This document shows, piece after piece, positions 49,017 to 57,880 of a stretch of DNA of 64,000 nucleotides. Numbering within the stretch: the first letter of the stretch is position 1; every line of letters begins with the position of its first letter. A program made the translations under genes and the position numbers. This DNA is from AP-15 sp963772965 (GTDB taxonomy: Bacteria; Pseudomonadota; Alphaproteobacteria; ATCC43930; CGMCC-115725): contig CAVYZU010000002.1 of NCBI GenBank assembly GCA_963772965.1, positions 744,001 through 808,000 on the forward strand. The letters run 5' to 3'. The notes beneath the pieces are model-generated. The model ran no database searches. It saw only the letters and a list, made by a program, of their open reading frames with translations, and was not told where the DNA came from.

Positions 49017-50228
49017 TCATGAGGTGTCGATCCTGATGACGGCGGGCATCGTGGTCGAGCTATGTCGCGCCGGCTCGCTTGCCTCGAACACCTCGATGAT
49101 GCGCATGGCCGAGCCGCAGCACGGACACGGCTTAAGGGCCGTGGGCGGCTCGCAAGCGGTGTCCTCGGGCTCGGGCGCCGGCGGCGCGATGGCGAGCAGC
49201 TTGCGGGCGAGCGCGAGATTGTCGGCCTTCACGCCGCTCGCCAGCAGACCGTAGTGGCGGATGCGGTGGAAGCCACTGGGCAGCACGTGGATCAGCAACC
49301 GGCGGATGAACTCGTGCGCGTCGAGCGTCATCGTCTTGTAGCGGCCGGGTCCGTTGCTCCGATAGTCCCTGACCTTAAACGTCACCGTCTTGGCATCAGC
49401 CGCGATCAGGCGCCGGTTCGAGATCGCCACGCGATGCGTGTAGCGCGACAGATAGGCGAGCACCGCCTTGGGCCCGGCGAGCGGGCGCTTGGCGTAGACG
49501 TACCAGCGCGTTTTCTTGAGCGGCGCCAGATAAGCAGCGAATGCCTTGGTGTTGACGAGCGCGGCGTGCGTGCCGCGAAACATCAACCGGCCGGCGGCGT
49601 GTGCGGCAACGAGCTTCTCGATCATCAGCCTGCGGAAGAGCTTTGATAGCACGCGCACCGGCAGCAAGAAGTTGGGCCGTTTGGTGATCCACCGTAATCG
49701 AGCGAGCGAGATGCCGCCGCCCGGCACGATCATATGCACGTGCGGATGATGCATCATCGCCGATCCCCAGGTGTGCAGCACGGCGGTGATGCCGATGCTG
49801 GCGCCGAGATGCTTGGGGTCAGCCGCGATCGCCACCATTGTCTCGGCGGATGCCCGGAACAAGAGATCGTAGATCACCACCTTGTTCTGATAGGCGATGT
49901 CGCCGATCGGCGCTGGCAGTGTGAAGACGACGTGGAAGTACGGCACGGGCAGCAGCTCCGCCGCGCGCGCCGCCATCCACTGCCGCGCCGCCGCGCCCTG
50001 ACACTTCGGACAGTGCCGGTTGCGGCAGCTGTTGTAGGCGATGGCCGTATAGGCACACGCGTCGTTCTCGCAGCGCATGACGTGGCCGCCGAGGGCCGCC
50101 GTGCGGCAGCGCTCGATCGCGCTCATCACCTTGAGCTGGCCGAGGCTCACGTGACCGCGGTTGGCCTCGCGCCAGGCCGGCCCGTGGTCGCGCAAGATAT
50201 CCGCGACCTCCAGGCCTTGACGGCCCAC
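49017..50228 (-). CDS. IS91-family HUH transposase (copy 2)
   Basis: 403 residues, identical to the product of 35507-36718, with the same GTG start, zinc-finger cysteines, HPHVHMIVPGGG motif and tyrosine motif YLSRYTHRV. Intact. Transcribed toward the IS5 element. Confidence 0.92.
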   Translation of the reverse strand: MGRQGLEVADILRDHGPAWREANRGHVSLGQLKVMSAIERCRTAALGGHVMRCENDACAYTAIAYNSCRNRHCPKCQGAAARQWMAARAAELLPVPYFHVVFTLPAPIGDIAYQNKVVIYDLLFRASAETMVAIAADPKHLGASIGITAVLHTWGSAMMHHPHVHMIVPGGGISLARLRWITKRPNFLLPVRVLSKLFRRLMIEKLVAAHAAGRLMFRGTHAALVNTKAFAAYLAPLKKTRWYVYAKRPLAGPKAVLAYLSRYTHRVAISNRRLIAADAKTVTFKVRDYRSNGPGRYKTMTLDAHEFIRRLLIHVLPSGFHRIRHYGLLASGVKADNLALARKLLAIAPPAPEPEDTACEPPTALKPCPCCGSAMRIIEVFEASEPARHSSTTMPAVIRIDTS

Positions 50229-50240
50229 GCGGGACCGGCG

Positions 50241-51116
50241 TTATGCCGGCGGCTGCTCCGTCGGCAGCGTCAGCCGATCAAGGGGGCTCATCACAGTGCG
50301 CAGCACGTTGGTGGCGACGTGGGTATAGCGGGCTGTGGTGTCCAGCTTGGCATGGCCCAGCAGCACTTGGATTACCCGCACGTCGATATCGCTCTCCAGC
50401 AGATGCGTGGCGAACGAGTGGCGCAGTGTATGCGGCGTGACCCAGCTGCCGAGCCCCGCGGCCTCGGCCGCCATATGGCAGACGCGGTTGAGCTGACGCA
50501 CCGATATCGGCCGCAGCGGGTCCTGACCCGGGAACAGCCAGCCTCGCGACCGGCATTGCAACCACCATGCGCGCAGCAACGACAGAAGCTGCGGCGACAG
50601 CATGGCATGGCGATCCTTGCGGCCCTTGCCCATCTCGACACGGATCAGCATGCGCTTGGAATCGATATCGCCGACCCGCAGCATGACGACCTCGCCGCCG
50701 CGCAAACCGGCGCCGTAAGCAATGCTGAGCGCGGTCTTGTACTTCAGGCCGGGGCCGGGCGCGGCCTCGATCAGCCGAGCGACCTGCTCCGCAGCAAGTA
50801 CCCGCGGCAGCTTGCGCGGATAGTGCGTGCGCGCCAGTTGATGGGCGAGGTCAGCGCGGCCGAGCGTGATGCTGAGGAAGAAGCGCAACGCCGAGGCCTG
50901 CGAGTTCATCTTCGGCGGCTGCGCACCCTGCTCGACCTGTGCGAGCTGAAAGCGGCGGATGTCGTCGCCGCTCGCGGTATCGGGGGAGCGACCGAGAAAT
51001 CGGGCAAAGGTCTCGATCTGCCGGATATACTCGTGCTGGGTCTTGTCGCTAAAGCTCCGGACCGTCATGTCCGCGATCATGCGGCGGCGAAGATCGCTGA
51101 TCGGCTTGTCGTTCAT
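50241..51116 (-). CDS. XerD-like tyrosine recombinase of IS91-type element (copy 2)
   Basis: 291 residues, identical to 34619-35494, with the complete Arg-Lys-His-Arg-His-Tyr set (LRHSFATHLLE, TARYTHV). Precedes its transposase by 12 bp. Confidence 0.9.
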   Translation of the reverse strand: MNDKPISDLRRRMIADMTVRSFSDKTQHEYIRQIETFARFLGRSPDTASGDDIRRFQLAQVEQGAQPPKMNSQASALRFFLSITLGRADLAHQLARTHYPRKLPRVLAAEQVARLIEAAPGPGLKYKTALSIAYGAGLRGGEVVMLRVGDIDSKRMLIRVEMGKGRKDRHAMLSPQLLSLLRAWWLQCRSRGWLFPGQDPLRPISVRQLNRVCHMAAEAAGLGSWVTPHTLRHSFATHLLESDIDVRVIQVLLGHAKLDTTARYTHVATNVLRTVMSPLDRLTLPTEQPPA

Positions 51117-51395
51117 CGGGGGCTCCTGTCCTGAGGCTGGAGTGTTGGAACTCCCAATCCTCAGGACGGGACGCCCGCCCCGTCATCGTCTATCAGTCAG
51201 TTGTTGGCACGGTCCTCGCCGCCTGCCCCGCTCCGCGCGCAGCGCCCTCCCGCGCGAGCGGGTTCGTTCATTGCCCCACACCTGCCGTTCGCGGTGCCCG
51301 TCGGCGTCGGCTCAATTGGGTGATGGGGTGGACGCCCCCCGACGGCATCTATGTGCCAAGGTGACGGTGTCGAACTGCCACCGAAGGGGGCGTCC

Positions 51396-52421
51396 ATGGC
51401 ACAGGTTACTACGATCGGATTGGACATCGCGAAGCACATATTCCAGGTGCACGGCGCCGATACCGCCGGCCACGTGCTGTTCCGTAAACGCGTGACGCGG
51501 CCGAAGCTTCTCGGGTTCTTGGCCGCACAGGCGCCATGTGTTGTTGCAATGGAAGCCTGCGCGGGTGCGCACTATTGGGCGCGCGAGATCGGCAAGCTCG
51601 GCCATCGCGTGCAATTGATCCCGCCGGCCTACGTCAAGCCTTTCGTCAAGCGGCAGAAGAACGACGCGGCCGATGCCGAAGCCATCTGTGAGGCGGCGCA
51701 GCGGCCGAGCATGCGCTTCGTGCCGGTAAAGAGTGAGGAGCAGCAGGCGAATAGCGTCGTTTTTCGAGCACGTGATCTCCTGGTGCGTCAGCGCACTCAG
51801 TGCGTCAATGCCCTGCGCGGGCACCTGTCGGAATACGGCTACGTCTTTCCGCAGGGCATCACGCATGTTGCAAGCCTGGTTGCGCACGTCGAGGATCCGC
51901 GATCCTCTCTGCCGGAGAGCGCGCGTGTCGTTCTGAAGCTGCTGGTCGACACCTTCACTGCGCTGGAGGGGCAAATCGCCGAGCTGGATGGCGAGATCAA
52001 GCGGCGGTCGAAGGCCGACCCTACGGCACGCCGGCTGATGACGATCCCAGGCGTGGGCCCAATCGCCTCGACGGCAATTACCGCGCTGGTGCCGGCGGCA
52101 CAGAGCTTCCCGGCCGGACGCAACTTCGCAGCTTGGCTCGGGCTGACGCCGCTACAGAAATCGACCGGCGGTAAGCAAAAACTCGGCGCCGTTTCGAAAC
52201 GGGGTGAACGGACGATCCGGCGCCTGCTGATACTCGGCGCGAGTGCCGTGGTTCACCAGGCCAGCCGGCGCGGGGCACCCAAAGGGTCGTGGCTTGCGCA
52301 GATGTTGGCTCGCAAGCCGAAGATGCTGGTCACCGTGGCTCTGGCCAACAAGATGGCCCGTATCATCTGGGCTCTGCTGGTCAAAGGCGGCATCTACACA
52401 GCTCCGGTCGCGGCGGCGTAG
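51396..52421 (+). CDS. IS110-family (IS1111-type) DEDD transposase
   Basis: 341 residues from ATG 51396. An N-terminal RuvC-like DEDD domain with TIGLDIAKHIFQVHG, VVAMEACAGAHYWAREI, and FVKRQKNDAADAEAICEA supplies the acidic residues. The C-terminal Transposase_20 domain has LMTIPGVGPIASTAITALV, FAAWLGLTPLQKSTGGK and RGERTIRRLLILGASAV with the catalytic serine expected there. Intact. Family members are guided by an RNA transcribed from the element's non-coding end, and about 240 bp of such sequence follows the stop. Confidence 0.93.
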   Translation: MAQVTTIGLDIAKHIFQVHGADTAGHVLFRKRVTRPKLLGFLAAQAPCVVAMEACAGAHYWAREIGKLGHRVQLIPPAYVKPFVKRQKNDAADAEAICEAAQRPSMRFVPVKSEEQQANSVVFRARDLLVRQRTQCVNALRGHLSEYGYVFPQGITHVASLVAHVEDPRSSLPESARVVLKLLVDTFTALEGQIAELDGEIKRRSKADPTARRLMTIPGVGPIASTAITALVPAAQSFPAGRNFAAWLGLTPLQKSTGGKQKLGAVSKRGERTIRRLLILGASAVVHQASRRGAPKGSWLAQMLARKPKMLVTVALANKMARIIWALLVKGGIYTAPVAAA

Positions 52422-52657
52422 CGCGATCGCGACGGCGTAGGGGCGAGCGGAAGGAGAGTATGGCGCAACAGTCGGCGAGACGGGGCTGGGACAACCAGGG
52501 CTTTCCACAGTGCCTCGAGCACGCTTAGGGTGAACTGGACCCGGTCCGCGAACTCCCATACAGGCCGGCGGCTGTCTTCCTGCCGCATTGGAGGCCGGAC
52601 AGATGGCAGAATCCGACCACGCGCCACAACAATCCCCACGTTTTCCCTTGCCTGGGA
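52422..52657 (+). ncRNA. Candidate guide RNA (seekRNA/bridge-RNA) region of the IS1111-type element
   Basis: This 236-bp stretch between the transposase stop and the right repeat contains no supportable gene. In IS1111-group elements the guide RNA is encoded here, downstream of the transposase. Partial self-complementarity is apparent (GGCCGGCGGCTG...GGAGGCCGG around 52562-52600) but I cannot compute a fold. The call rests on family knowledge and position only. Confidence 0.35.
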
Positions 52658-52853
52658 GGGGGCGTCCACAGATGGTAAGCGGCGTCGCACAGCCCGGAAC
52701 CGCTCTCGATACATTCCCGCCGCACGAACCGTGAATAATCCGGGCGTTGCGGACTTCGGTTGAACTAAGTCGACCGGCGCGGTGTTTACATCCCTGCGGA
52801 ATTCACGGACGCCATGGTTGCGGCTTTGAGCCGTCGACCAGGGAGCGTAATCC

Positions 52854-53602
52854 ATGAAGATCGTCGTCATCGGCGGCACCGGCCTGATCGGCTCGAAGAC
52901 CTTCGCCATTCTGCGGCAGGGTGGTCACGAGGTGATCGCTGCCTCGCCCAATAGCGGCGTCAATATCATCACCGGCGAGGGTGTCAAAGAGGCCGTGACC
53001 GGCGCGCAGGTCGTGATCGACCTCGCCAATTCGCCGTCATTTGAAGACAAGGAGGTATTGGAATTCTTCGAAACCTCTGGACGCAACCTGTTCGCCGCGG
53101 AGACCGGAGCCGGCGTCCGGCATCATGTCGCGCTCTCCATCGTCGGAACCGACCGGAGCGACAATGGCTATTTCCGCGCCAAGGTCGCCCAGGAGAAACT
53201 GATCGAAGCCTCCGGCATCCCCTACACCATCATCCGCTCGAACTCAGTTCATGGAATTTCTCCGCGGCATCGCCAATTCGAGCACGGACGGGAACGTCAT
53301 CAAGCTTTCGCCCGGCCTATTTCAGCCCATCGCGGCGGATGACGTCGCTGCCGCCGTCGCCGATATGGCACTCGCGGCGCCGAAGAACGGCATCGTCGAG
53401 ATCGCCGGCCCGGAGCGAGCACCGTTCAACGAAATCGTCGCCCGCTATCTGAAGGCGGTCGGCGATCCGCGCGCGGTCGTGCGCGACCCCGAGGCCCGGT
53501 ACTTTGGCGGCCGGGTCGAGGAGCGTTCGCTGGTGCCGTTGGGCGAAGCGCGGCCATATCGGTCTCGACGAATGGCTCCGACGCTCACAGACAAGAGCCT
53601 GA
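52854..53602 (+). pseudogene. NmrA/SDR-type NAD(P)-binding reductase, two frameshifts
   Basis: ATG 52854 begins a Rossmann fold (IVVIGGTGLIGSKTF with the GGTGxxG loop) and continues through VVIDLANSPSFEDK, HHVALSIVGTDR and YTIIRSNS. Near 53247 the frame shifts and continues in another frame as FMEFLRGIANSSTDGNVIKL, then IVEIAGPERAPFNEIVARYL. A second shift near 53555 restores HIGLDEWLRRSQTRA before TGA at 53600-53602. Intact it would be about 249 residues of the atypical SDR/NmrA-like class, probably an NAD(P)H-dependent oxidoreductase or redox sensor in the cytosol. Confidence 0.82.
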
Positions 53603-53634
53603 TCCTGTATGCGCCAGTCGAAGGATCGGGCTCC

Positions 53635-54051
53635 ATGAAACGCATTTTCTGTTTGGTGCTTGCCGCCACCCGGTCGTTTGGCAGCGGGCTTGCGGCTGCG
53701 CCGACGTCGAAGAGCGCCAAGGTGACCCTCGTCTACCAGCACGAGCTGCCGAACGTTCCCGGCAAGAGCATCAAGGGCGTGCTCGTCGAATACGGCCCGG
53801 GTGGCTACTCGCCTTGTCATTTCCATCCCAAGTCCGCGTTCATCTACGCGACGGTGCTTGAAGGGGCGATCCGCAGTCAGGTCAGCGCCGGACCGGTAAC
53901 GACCTACAAGGCCGGGCAGAGCTTTTCCGAGCTGCCCGGCGAGCGCCACGGCGTCAGCGCTAATGCCAGCAATACGAGGCCGGCCAAGCTCCTCGCGGTG
54001 TTCGTGGTCGACACGAAGAAGACAGAGCTGACGATCCCTTGCGGGAACTGA
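53635..54051 (+). CDS. Secreted cupin-domain protein
   Basis: 138 residues from ATG 53635, beginning with a signal-like peptide (MKRIFCLVLAATRSFGSGLA, cleavage likely after AAA). The cupin core is visible: VLVEYGPGGYSPCHFHPKSA supplies metal-binding histidines in CHFHP, then FIYATVLEGAIRSQV, TYKAGQSFSELPGERHGVSA with the second His, and a closing KLLAVFV strand. Small exported cupins are often found next to reductases. The gene is 32 bp after the broken SDR gene and likely co-transcribed with it. Enzymatic activity unknown. Confidence 0.85.
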   Translation: MKRIFCLVLAATRSFGSGLAAAPTSKSAKVTLVYQHELPNVPGKSIKGVLVEYGPGGYSPCHFHPKSAFIYATVLEGAIRSQVSAGPVTTYKAGQSFSELPGERHGVSANASNTRPAKLLAVFVVDTKKTELTIPCGN

Positions 54052-54083
54052 TGTCATAGCAAATGACGAAGGAGACAATTCCC

Positions 54084-55001
54084 ATGAAGGCAATCGTGGT
54101 AACGGAGCAGGTTGCGGGAACGGCCGGGATGAAGCTGGCCGAGCGGCCCGAGCCGCCGGCAGCGATAAACGACGTCATCGTCCAGATTATTGCGTCGGGA
54201 TTCGTCCCGACTGAGATGGAGTGGCCCTCGACCTGGACCGATCGCCGCGACGTTGACCGAACACCGTCGATCCCCGGCCACGAGCTGGCCGGCGTGGTCA
54301 CCGCTCTCGGCTACGGCACGACCGGACTGTCGGTAGGACAGCGGGTGTTCGGCCTTGCCGACTGGTATCGCGACGGCACCCTGGCGGAGTATGTAGCGAT
54401 CGAGGCACGCAACCTCGCTCCGCTGCCGGGCGACGTCGACTTCACGGTGGGCGCGAGCCTGCCAATCTCTGGCCTCACCGCGTGGCAGGGACTGTTCCAG
54501 CACGGTCGCCTTCAGGCGGGGCAGAGCGTCCTCGCGCACGGCGCGGCAGGCGCGGTCGGCACGATGGTGACGCAGCTCGCACGTGAGCTCGGCTCTTACG
54601 TCATCGGCACCGGACGCGCGGCCGACCGTCAGAAGGTGCTCGACCTCGGCGCGCAGGAGTTCGTTGACCTCGACAACGACGCGCTGGAAGACGTTGGCGG
54701 CATCGATCTGGTGTTCGATGTCATTGGCGGCGATATCCAGAAACGGTCCGCAGGCCTGATTCGAGCTGGAGGAATACTGGTGTCCGTCGTCGGCCCGGCC
54801 GAGGCGCGGCCCGCCGACGGCTTGGCGGTCGACTTCGTTGTCGAGTCCGATCGTGCCCAACTGAGTGAAATCGTCCAGCGGGTGCGGGACGGACGACTGC
54901 GGACGAACATCGGCAACGTCTCGACCCTCGACGATGCGGTGGCCGCCTTAAACCCGACCGAGCGGCGCAGGGGGAAAACGGTCATCCGTGTTCGTCCGTG
55001 A
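54084..55001 (+). CDS. NADP-dependent quinone/zinc-alcohol dehydrogenase-like oxidoreductase
   Basis: 305 residues from ATG 54084, with GAAGGAG about ten bases upstream. It has a GroES-like N-terminal domain (IPGHELAGVVTALGYG) and a Rossmann domain with HGAAGAVGTMVTQLARELG binding NADP. The structural zinc cysteines of alcohol dehydrogenases are absent, so it belongs to the quinone oxidoreductase/enoyl reductase branch of the medium-chain dehydrogenase family. Third gene of the plus-strand cluster with the SDR and the cupin. Substrate not deducible. Confidence 0.9.
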   Translation: MKAIVVTEQVAGTAGMKLAERPEPPAAINDVIVQIIASGFVPTEMEWPSTWTDRRDVDRTPSIPGHELAGVVTALGYGTTGLSVGQRVFGLADWYRDGTLAEYVAIEARNLAPLPGDVDFTVGASLPISGLTAWQGLFQHGRLQAGQSVLAHGAAGAVGTMVTQLARELGSYVIGTGRAADRQKVLDLGAQEFVDLDNDALEDVGGIDLVFDVIGGDIQKRSAGLIRAGGILVSVVGPAEARPADGLAVDFVVESDRAQLSEIVQRVRDGRLRTNIGNVSTLDDAVAALNPTERRRGKTVIRVRP

Positions 55002-55090
55002 GGGCTCGCGCCCATTGATACACGCAGCCGGCCGGCGCTGTCCAGGTCAGCCGACTGCGTCCTATCAGCCCCAGCCACCGAGAGGCAACC

Positions 55091-55311
55091 ATGGCTTTCA
55101 CGTTGAAGATCAACGGCAGACCCCATGAGGTCGAACGAGGCGCCGGTGATCGAGACCCATCTGGTGAAGAGCGCCGAGGCTTCCGGCGGGTTTGGGCGAG
55201 GCGGCCACCGCGATCGTCACGCCGGCGGTCACCAACGCGATCTTCGCCACCACCGGCAAGCGCCTGCGCAGCCTGCTGTTCGATACGGATTCACTGAAGC
55301 CGTCGCCTTAG
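55091..55311 (+). pseudogene. Deletion scar of an isoquinoline 1-oxidoreductase-type operon
   Basis: ATG 55091 begins MAFTLKINGRPHEV, the typical first residues of the small 2Fe-2S (IorA-like) subunit. After about 14 codons the sequence jumps to the end of the large molybdopterin subunit: APVIETHLVKSAEASGG, then after a frame change GEAATAIVTPAVTNAIFATT and GKRLRSLLFDTDSLKPSP with TAG at 55309. Several kilobases of both genes appear to be missing. No product is expected. The two parts are recognised from family knowledge of xanthine-dehydrogenase-like enzymes. Confidence 0.65.
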
Positions 55312-55374
55312 TCCTTGCCCCGTCATCCCGGCCCGTCGCAGCGCGCACGGGAAGTAAAGTATTGGAGGCTCATT

Positions 55375-55818
55375 ATGCAGCATGGAAAATCGAAGAAGGC
55401 AATCGATCGACTGACGGCGGAGCAGCGCCGAGTCACTCAGGAGGCGGGCACCGAACGCCCGTTCACAGGGGAATACAACGATCACAAGGAGCCTGGCATC
55501 TATGTGGACATCGTCTCAGGCGAGCCTCTCTTCGCGTCGTCCGACAAGTTTAAATCGGGCTGCGGGTGGCCAAGTTTCGCTAAGCCGATCGAGCCCGCAA
55601 ACATGAATGAGCTGCGCGACACTAGCCACGGTATGATCCGGACGGAAGTGCGTTCGACGCATGGCGACAGCCACCTCGGCCACGTCTTCCCCGATGGCCC
55701 GGCTGATCGCGGTGGCCTGCGCTACTGCATCAATTCCGCATCGCTCCGGTTCATCCATCGCGACGACATGGAGAGCGAGGGCTACGGCGAATATCTCGAT
55801 CAGGTTGAGGAGGTTTAA
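55375..55818 (+). CDS. msrB: Peptide-methionine (R)-S-oxide reductase MsrB
   Basis: 147 residues from ATG 55375, with GGAGG nine bases upstream. Motifs SGCGWPSF, HGDSHLGHVFPDGP and the catalytic cysteine in LRYCINSASLRF identify MsrB, which reduces methionine-R-sulfoxide in proteins. The two CxxC zinc sites of zinc-type MsrB are absent (IVSGEPLF replaces a cysteine pair), so it belongs to the metal-free branch. No signal peptide, so cytosolic. Its stop is one base before the msrA start, forming a two-gene repair operon. Confidence 0.95.
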   Translation: MQHGKSKKAIDRLTAEQRRVTQEAGTERPFTGEYNDHKEPGIYVDIVSGEPLFASSDKFKSGCGWPSFAKPIEPANMNELRDTSHGMIRTEVRSTHGDSHLGHVFPDGPADRGGLRYCINSASLRFIHRDDMESEGYGEYLDQVEEV

Positions 55819-55819
55819 C

Positions 55820-56371
55820 ATGCATCAGCGCGCTGTACTCGCTGGGGGATGCTTCTGGGGGATGCAGGACTTGATCCGCAAGCTTCCTGGCGTTGTCTCG
55901 ACTCGCGTCGGCTATACTGGCGGCGACACTCCGAACGCGACCTACCGCAACCATGGCACTCATGCGGAGGGGATCGAAATCGCCTTCGATACAGCGGAGA
56001 CGAGCTACCGGCGCATCCTGGAGTATTTCTTCCAAATCCACGATCCCACGACGCGGAACCGTCAGGGTGGAGACACTGGCAGCTCATACCGTTCGGCGAT
56101 CTTCTATACGAGCGACGAGCAGAGAAAGGTGGCGGAGGAGACGATCGCCGACGCGAACGCGTCGGGCCTGTGGCCAGGCAAGGTCGTCACCGAGGTGACG
56201 CCTGTCGGTGATTTCTGGGAAGCCGAGCCGGAGCATCAGGATTATCTTGAGAAGCGACCGGGGGGTTACACCTGCCACTTCCCTCGTCCCAGCTGGGTCC
56301 TTCCCAAGCGGAAGACCACTGGCAAATCCACGGCAGTTCCTGCTCATACTGGCGTGGATACTCGTTCCTAG
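55820..56371 (+). CDS. msrA: Peptide-methionine (S)-S-oxide reductase MsrA
   Basis: 183 residues from ATG 55820. The catalytic motif AGGCFWGMQDLI is at the N-terminus, followed by GVVSTRVGYTGG, HAEGIEIAFD, FFQIHDPTT and QGGDTGSSYRSAI, a near-textbook MsrA. It reduces methionine-S-sulfoxide; together with MsrB both epimers are covered. The C-terminus (PAHTGVDTRS) lacks the usual resolving cysteines, so recycling may differ. One base separates it from msrB. Confidence 0.95.
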   Translation: MHQRAVLAGGCFWGMQDLIRKLPGVVSTRVGYTGGDTPNATYRNHGTHAEGIEIAFDTAETSYRRILEYFFQIHDPTTRNRQGGDTGSSYRSAIFYTSDEQRKVAEETIADANASGLWPGKVVTEVTPVGDFWEAEPEHQDYLEKRPGGYTCHFPRPSWVLPKRKTTGKSTAVPAHTGVDTRS

Positions 56372-56464
56372 AACGCTGCACGACTTAGAAGCTGATTCTG
56401 AGCTTAGGAGATCGCGGGCAGGTGCGGAAGACCGCACCGGCCCTGCCGAAAAGAGGAGGTTGTT

Positions 56465-56941
56465 TTGGCCATCACGGGAAAAATACACGACATTTCGCAG
56501 GATGTTGAGGTCATTCAGAGTGCGCTCGCCGGTGAGCATGCAGGGATTGCGGCGTATCGCATTGCGGGCGGCAGCGGCCTTCTTGTCCCTGACATCCTGA
56601 AAGTCGCGCTGCTGTTCAAAAGCCATCACGAAGGTCATCGCGACGCGTTGGCGAAACTCATCAGAGACTTCGGCGCGACGCCGGTCGCGCCGAAGAGCGA
56701 TGACGACTATGTCTCTGAGCTGAAACTCGGCGCGCAGAAGTCGCAGGCCGACATTCTCTCTCTGGCGACAACGCTCGAACGCGGTGCCGCTAGCGGTTAT
56801 ATCAGCCAGATATCGAGCATCCGGGATTCCGGTCTATCTCAACTTTTCGCTCAGATTTCGGCCGATGAAATGATCCACTGGACCACGTTGAACGGTGTGA
56901 TCGGCGGATCATTGCCGGCCGAGCCCTTCCAGTTCGGTTGA
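56465..56941 (+). CDS. Ferritin-like domain protein (DUF4439-like)
   Basis: 158 residues from TTG 56465, preceded by GAGGAGG. It is helical throughout, with ferritin-like metal-ligand spacing: Glu-His in LAGEHAGIAAYR, HHEGHRDALAKL and the late ISADEMIHWTTL. The pattern suggests a four-helix bundle that could bind a di-iron centre. No signal peptide is evident. It is 93 bp downstream of msrA, and all three could belong to an oxidative-stress cluster. Function inferred from fold only. Confidence 0.75.
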   Translation: MAITGKIHDISQDVEVIQSALAGEHAGIAAYRIAGGSGLLVPDILKVALLFKSHHEGHRDALAKLIRDFGATPVAPKSDDDYVSELKLGAQKSQADILSLATTLERGAASGYISQISSIRDSGLSQLFAQISADEMIHWTTLNGVIGGSLPAEPFQFG

Positions 56942-57253
56942 TCCGTAGCGCCTGCTGACCGGGGTCGTAGTCCGCTTTCGGTGCAACTCCATCGGCCCGA
57001 TCACGACCATAGAACATCGCCTCGCCACCCGACTGCGCCGTTCGTCGCAGAGCCGGGAGCGGCCGTTATGGGGCACAACCCGGTAGTTCCGTTGGGCTGG
57101 CACCAACAGCCGCTTATCGGCACTTTCGGGTCATTCGCAATCCGCCGCGCTGCACCACTATGCCGCCCCGCCGGCGGCGTCCGCGGCGACGGCGTTGCCG
57201 CTGCGGAACAGGTGAGATCTGGCGCAGCGAAGGCACCTCGATCATGCTCCCTG
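56942..57253. other. Gap without a supportable gene
   Basis: 312 bp between convergent genes. Open frames have no family motif. No terminator-like hairpin with T-run was recognised. Confidence 0.45.
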
Positions 57254-57880
57254 TCATCCGTGGGGCCCCCGCCTCAACCGGCGTCGCCGTGGCGGTTCGA
57301 TGTTGGCCGTCGCGCCCTCGACCTGCTCCAAAAGCGGCAAAAACCTCCCGGCTCCCTCGAGGAACTCGTTCACACGCGCCAGCCGTTCCTCCCGCGTCAT
57401 CATCGCCACTCGATGCTCGATCGACCCCTCGATCGCATGCCGGTCGACAAACATCCCGAGATGCCGCGCCAGGCTGTCGAGCGCCCCCTTCTTGTCGTGA
57501 AGCTTCAAACGGGTGCGGCGATGAAGCACGCCCGCCGCATCGAAGAACACGTGGATGGTGATCTCGGCGATCGCCGCCGTCCGGTCCTGATCGAGGCGGT
57601 GCAAATCGATCGTCTCGCCCGGGCGAGGCCAGTAGTCGCGCACGTTGGTAAAACCGATCTTAGCAAGCTCGGCCACAACGCGATCGGCCGTAACCTCCGT
57701 GCGCTTTGATCGCGCCCGTATCGCGGCTTCGAGGGCTTCCTGAACTTTCGCATTTTTCAGCAATCTCGAAGCCTGCACTTCAGCCGTCTTCGAGCTGTAC
57801 CCGACGCGGATTGCAGCCTGCTTTCCGTTGAGGTCGAGGAGGTATTCCTCGACGAACCGCGCCTGCTTGAGGGTGAGCAT
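57254..57880 (-). CDS. Phage terminase small subunit-like protein
   Basis: 208 residues from ATG 57880. The N-terminus LTLKQARFVEEYLLDLNGKQ and AAIRVGYSSKTAEVQASRLL is the hallmark of the Terminase_2 small subunit, which recognises phage DNA for packaging through a helix-turn-helix. The middle (VVAELAKIGFTNVRDYW) also matches. The C-terminus is arginine-rich (PPRRRRLRRGPHG). No large terminase, portal or capsid gene is nearby, so this is an isolated prophage remnant, though the gene itself looks intact. An upstream in-frame start at 57958 is possible. Confidence 0.85.
   Translation of the reverse strand: MLTLKQARFVEEYLLDLNGKQAAIRVGYSSKTAEVQASRLLKNAKVQEALEAAIRARSKRTEVTADRVVAELAKIGFTNVRDYWPRPGETIDLHRLDQDRTAAIAEITIHVFFDAAGVLHRRTRLKLHDKKGALDSLARHLGMFVDRHAIEGSIEHRVAMMTREERLARVNEFLEGAGRFLPLLEQVEGATANIEPPRRRRLRRGPHG

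Larger units (their letters stand above)
48672..51269 (-). mobile_element. IS91-family element with integrase, copy 2 (inverted)
   Basis: Inverted copy of 34466-37063; borders are where identity ends (TGTAGAGGG at 48672, GTTCGTTC side at 51269). Flanking bases differ between the copies, so these are independent insertions and not an assembly mirror of a single locus. The right border is 60 bp from the left end of an IS110-type element. Confidence 0.85.
51329..52668 (+). mobile_element. IS110/IS1111-type insertion sequence
   Basis: The transposase gene 51396-52421 is bracketed by an 11-bp inverted pair: TGGACGCCCCC at 51329-51339 and GGGGGCGTCCA at 52658-52668. IS1111-group elements carry such short subterminal inverted repeats rather than terminal ones and make no target duplication. 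A third copy, GGGGGCGTCCA at 51386-51396, overlaps the transposase start codon. True ends may lie a few bases outside these repeats. Confidence 0.7.
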
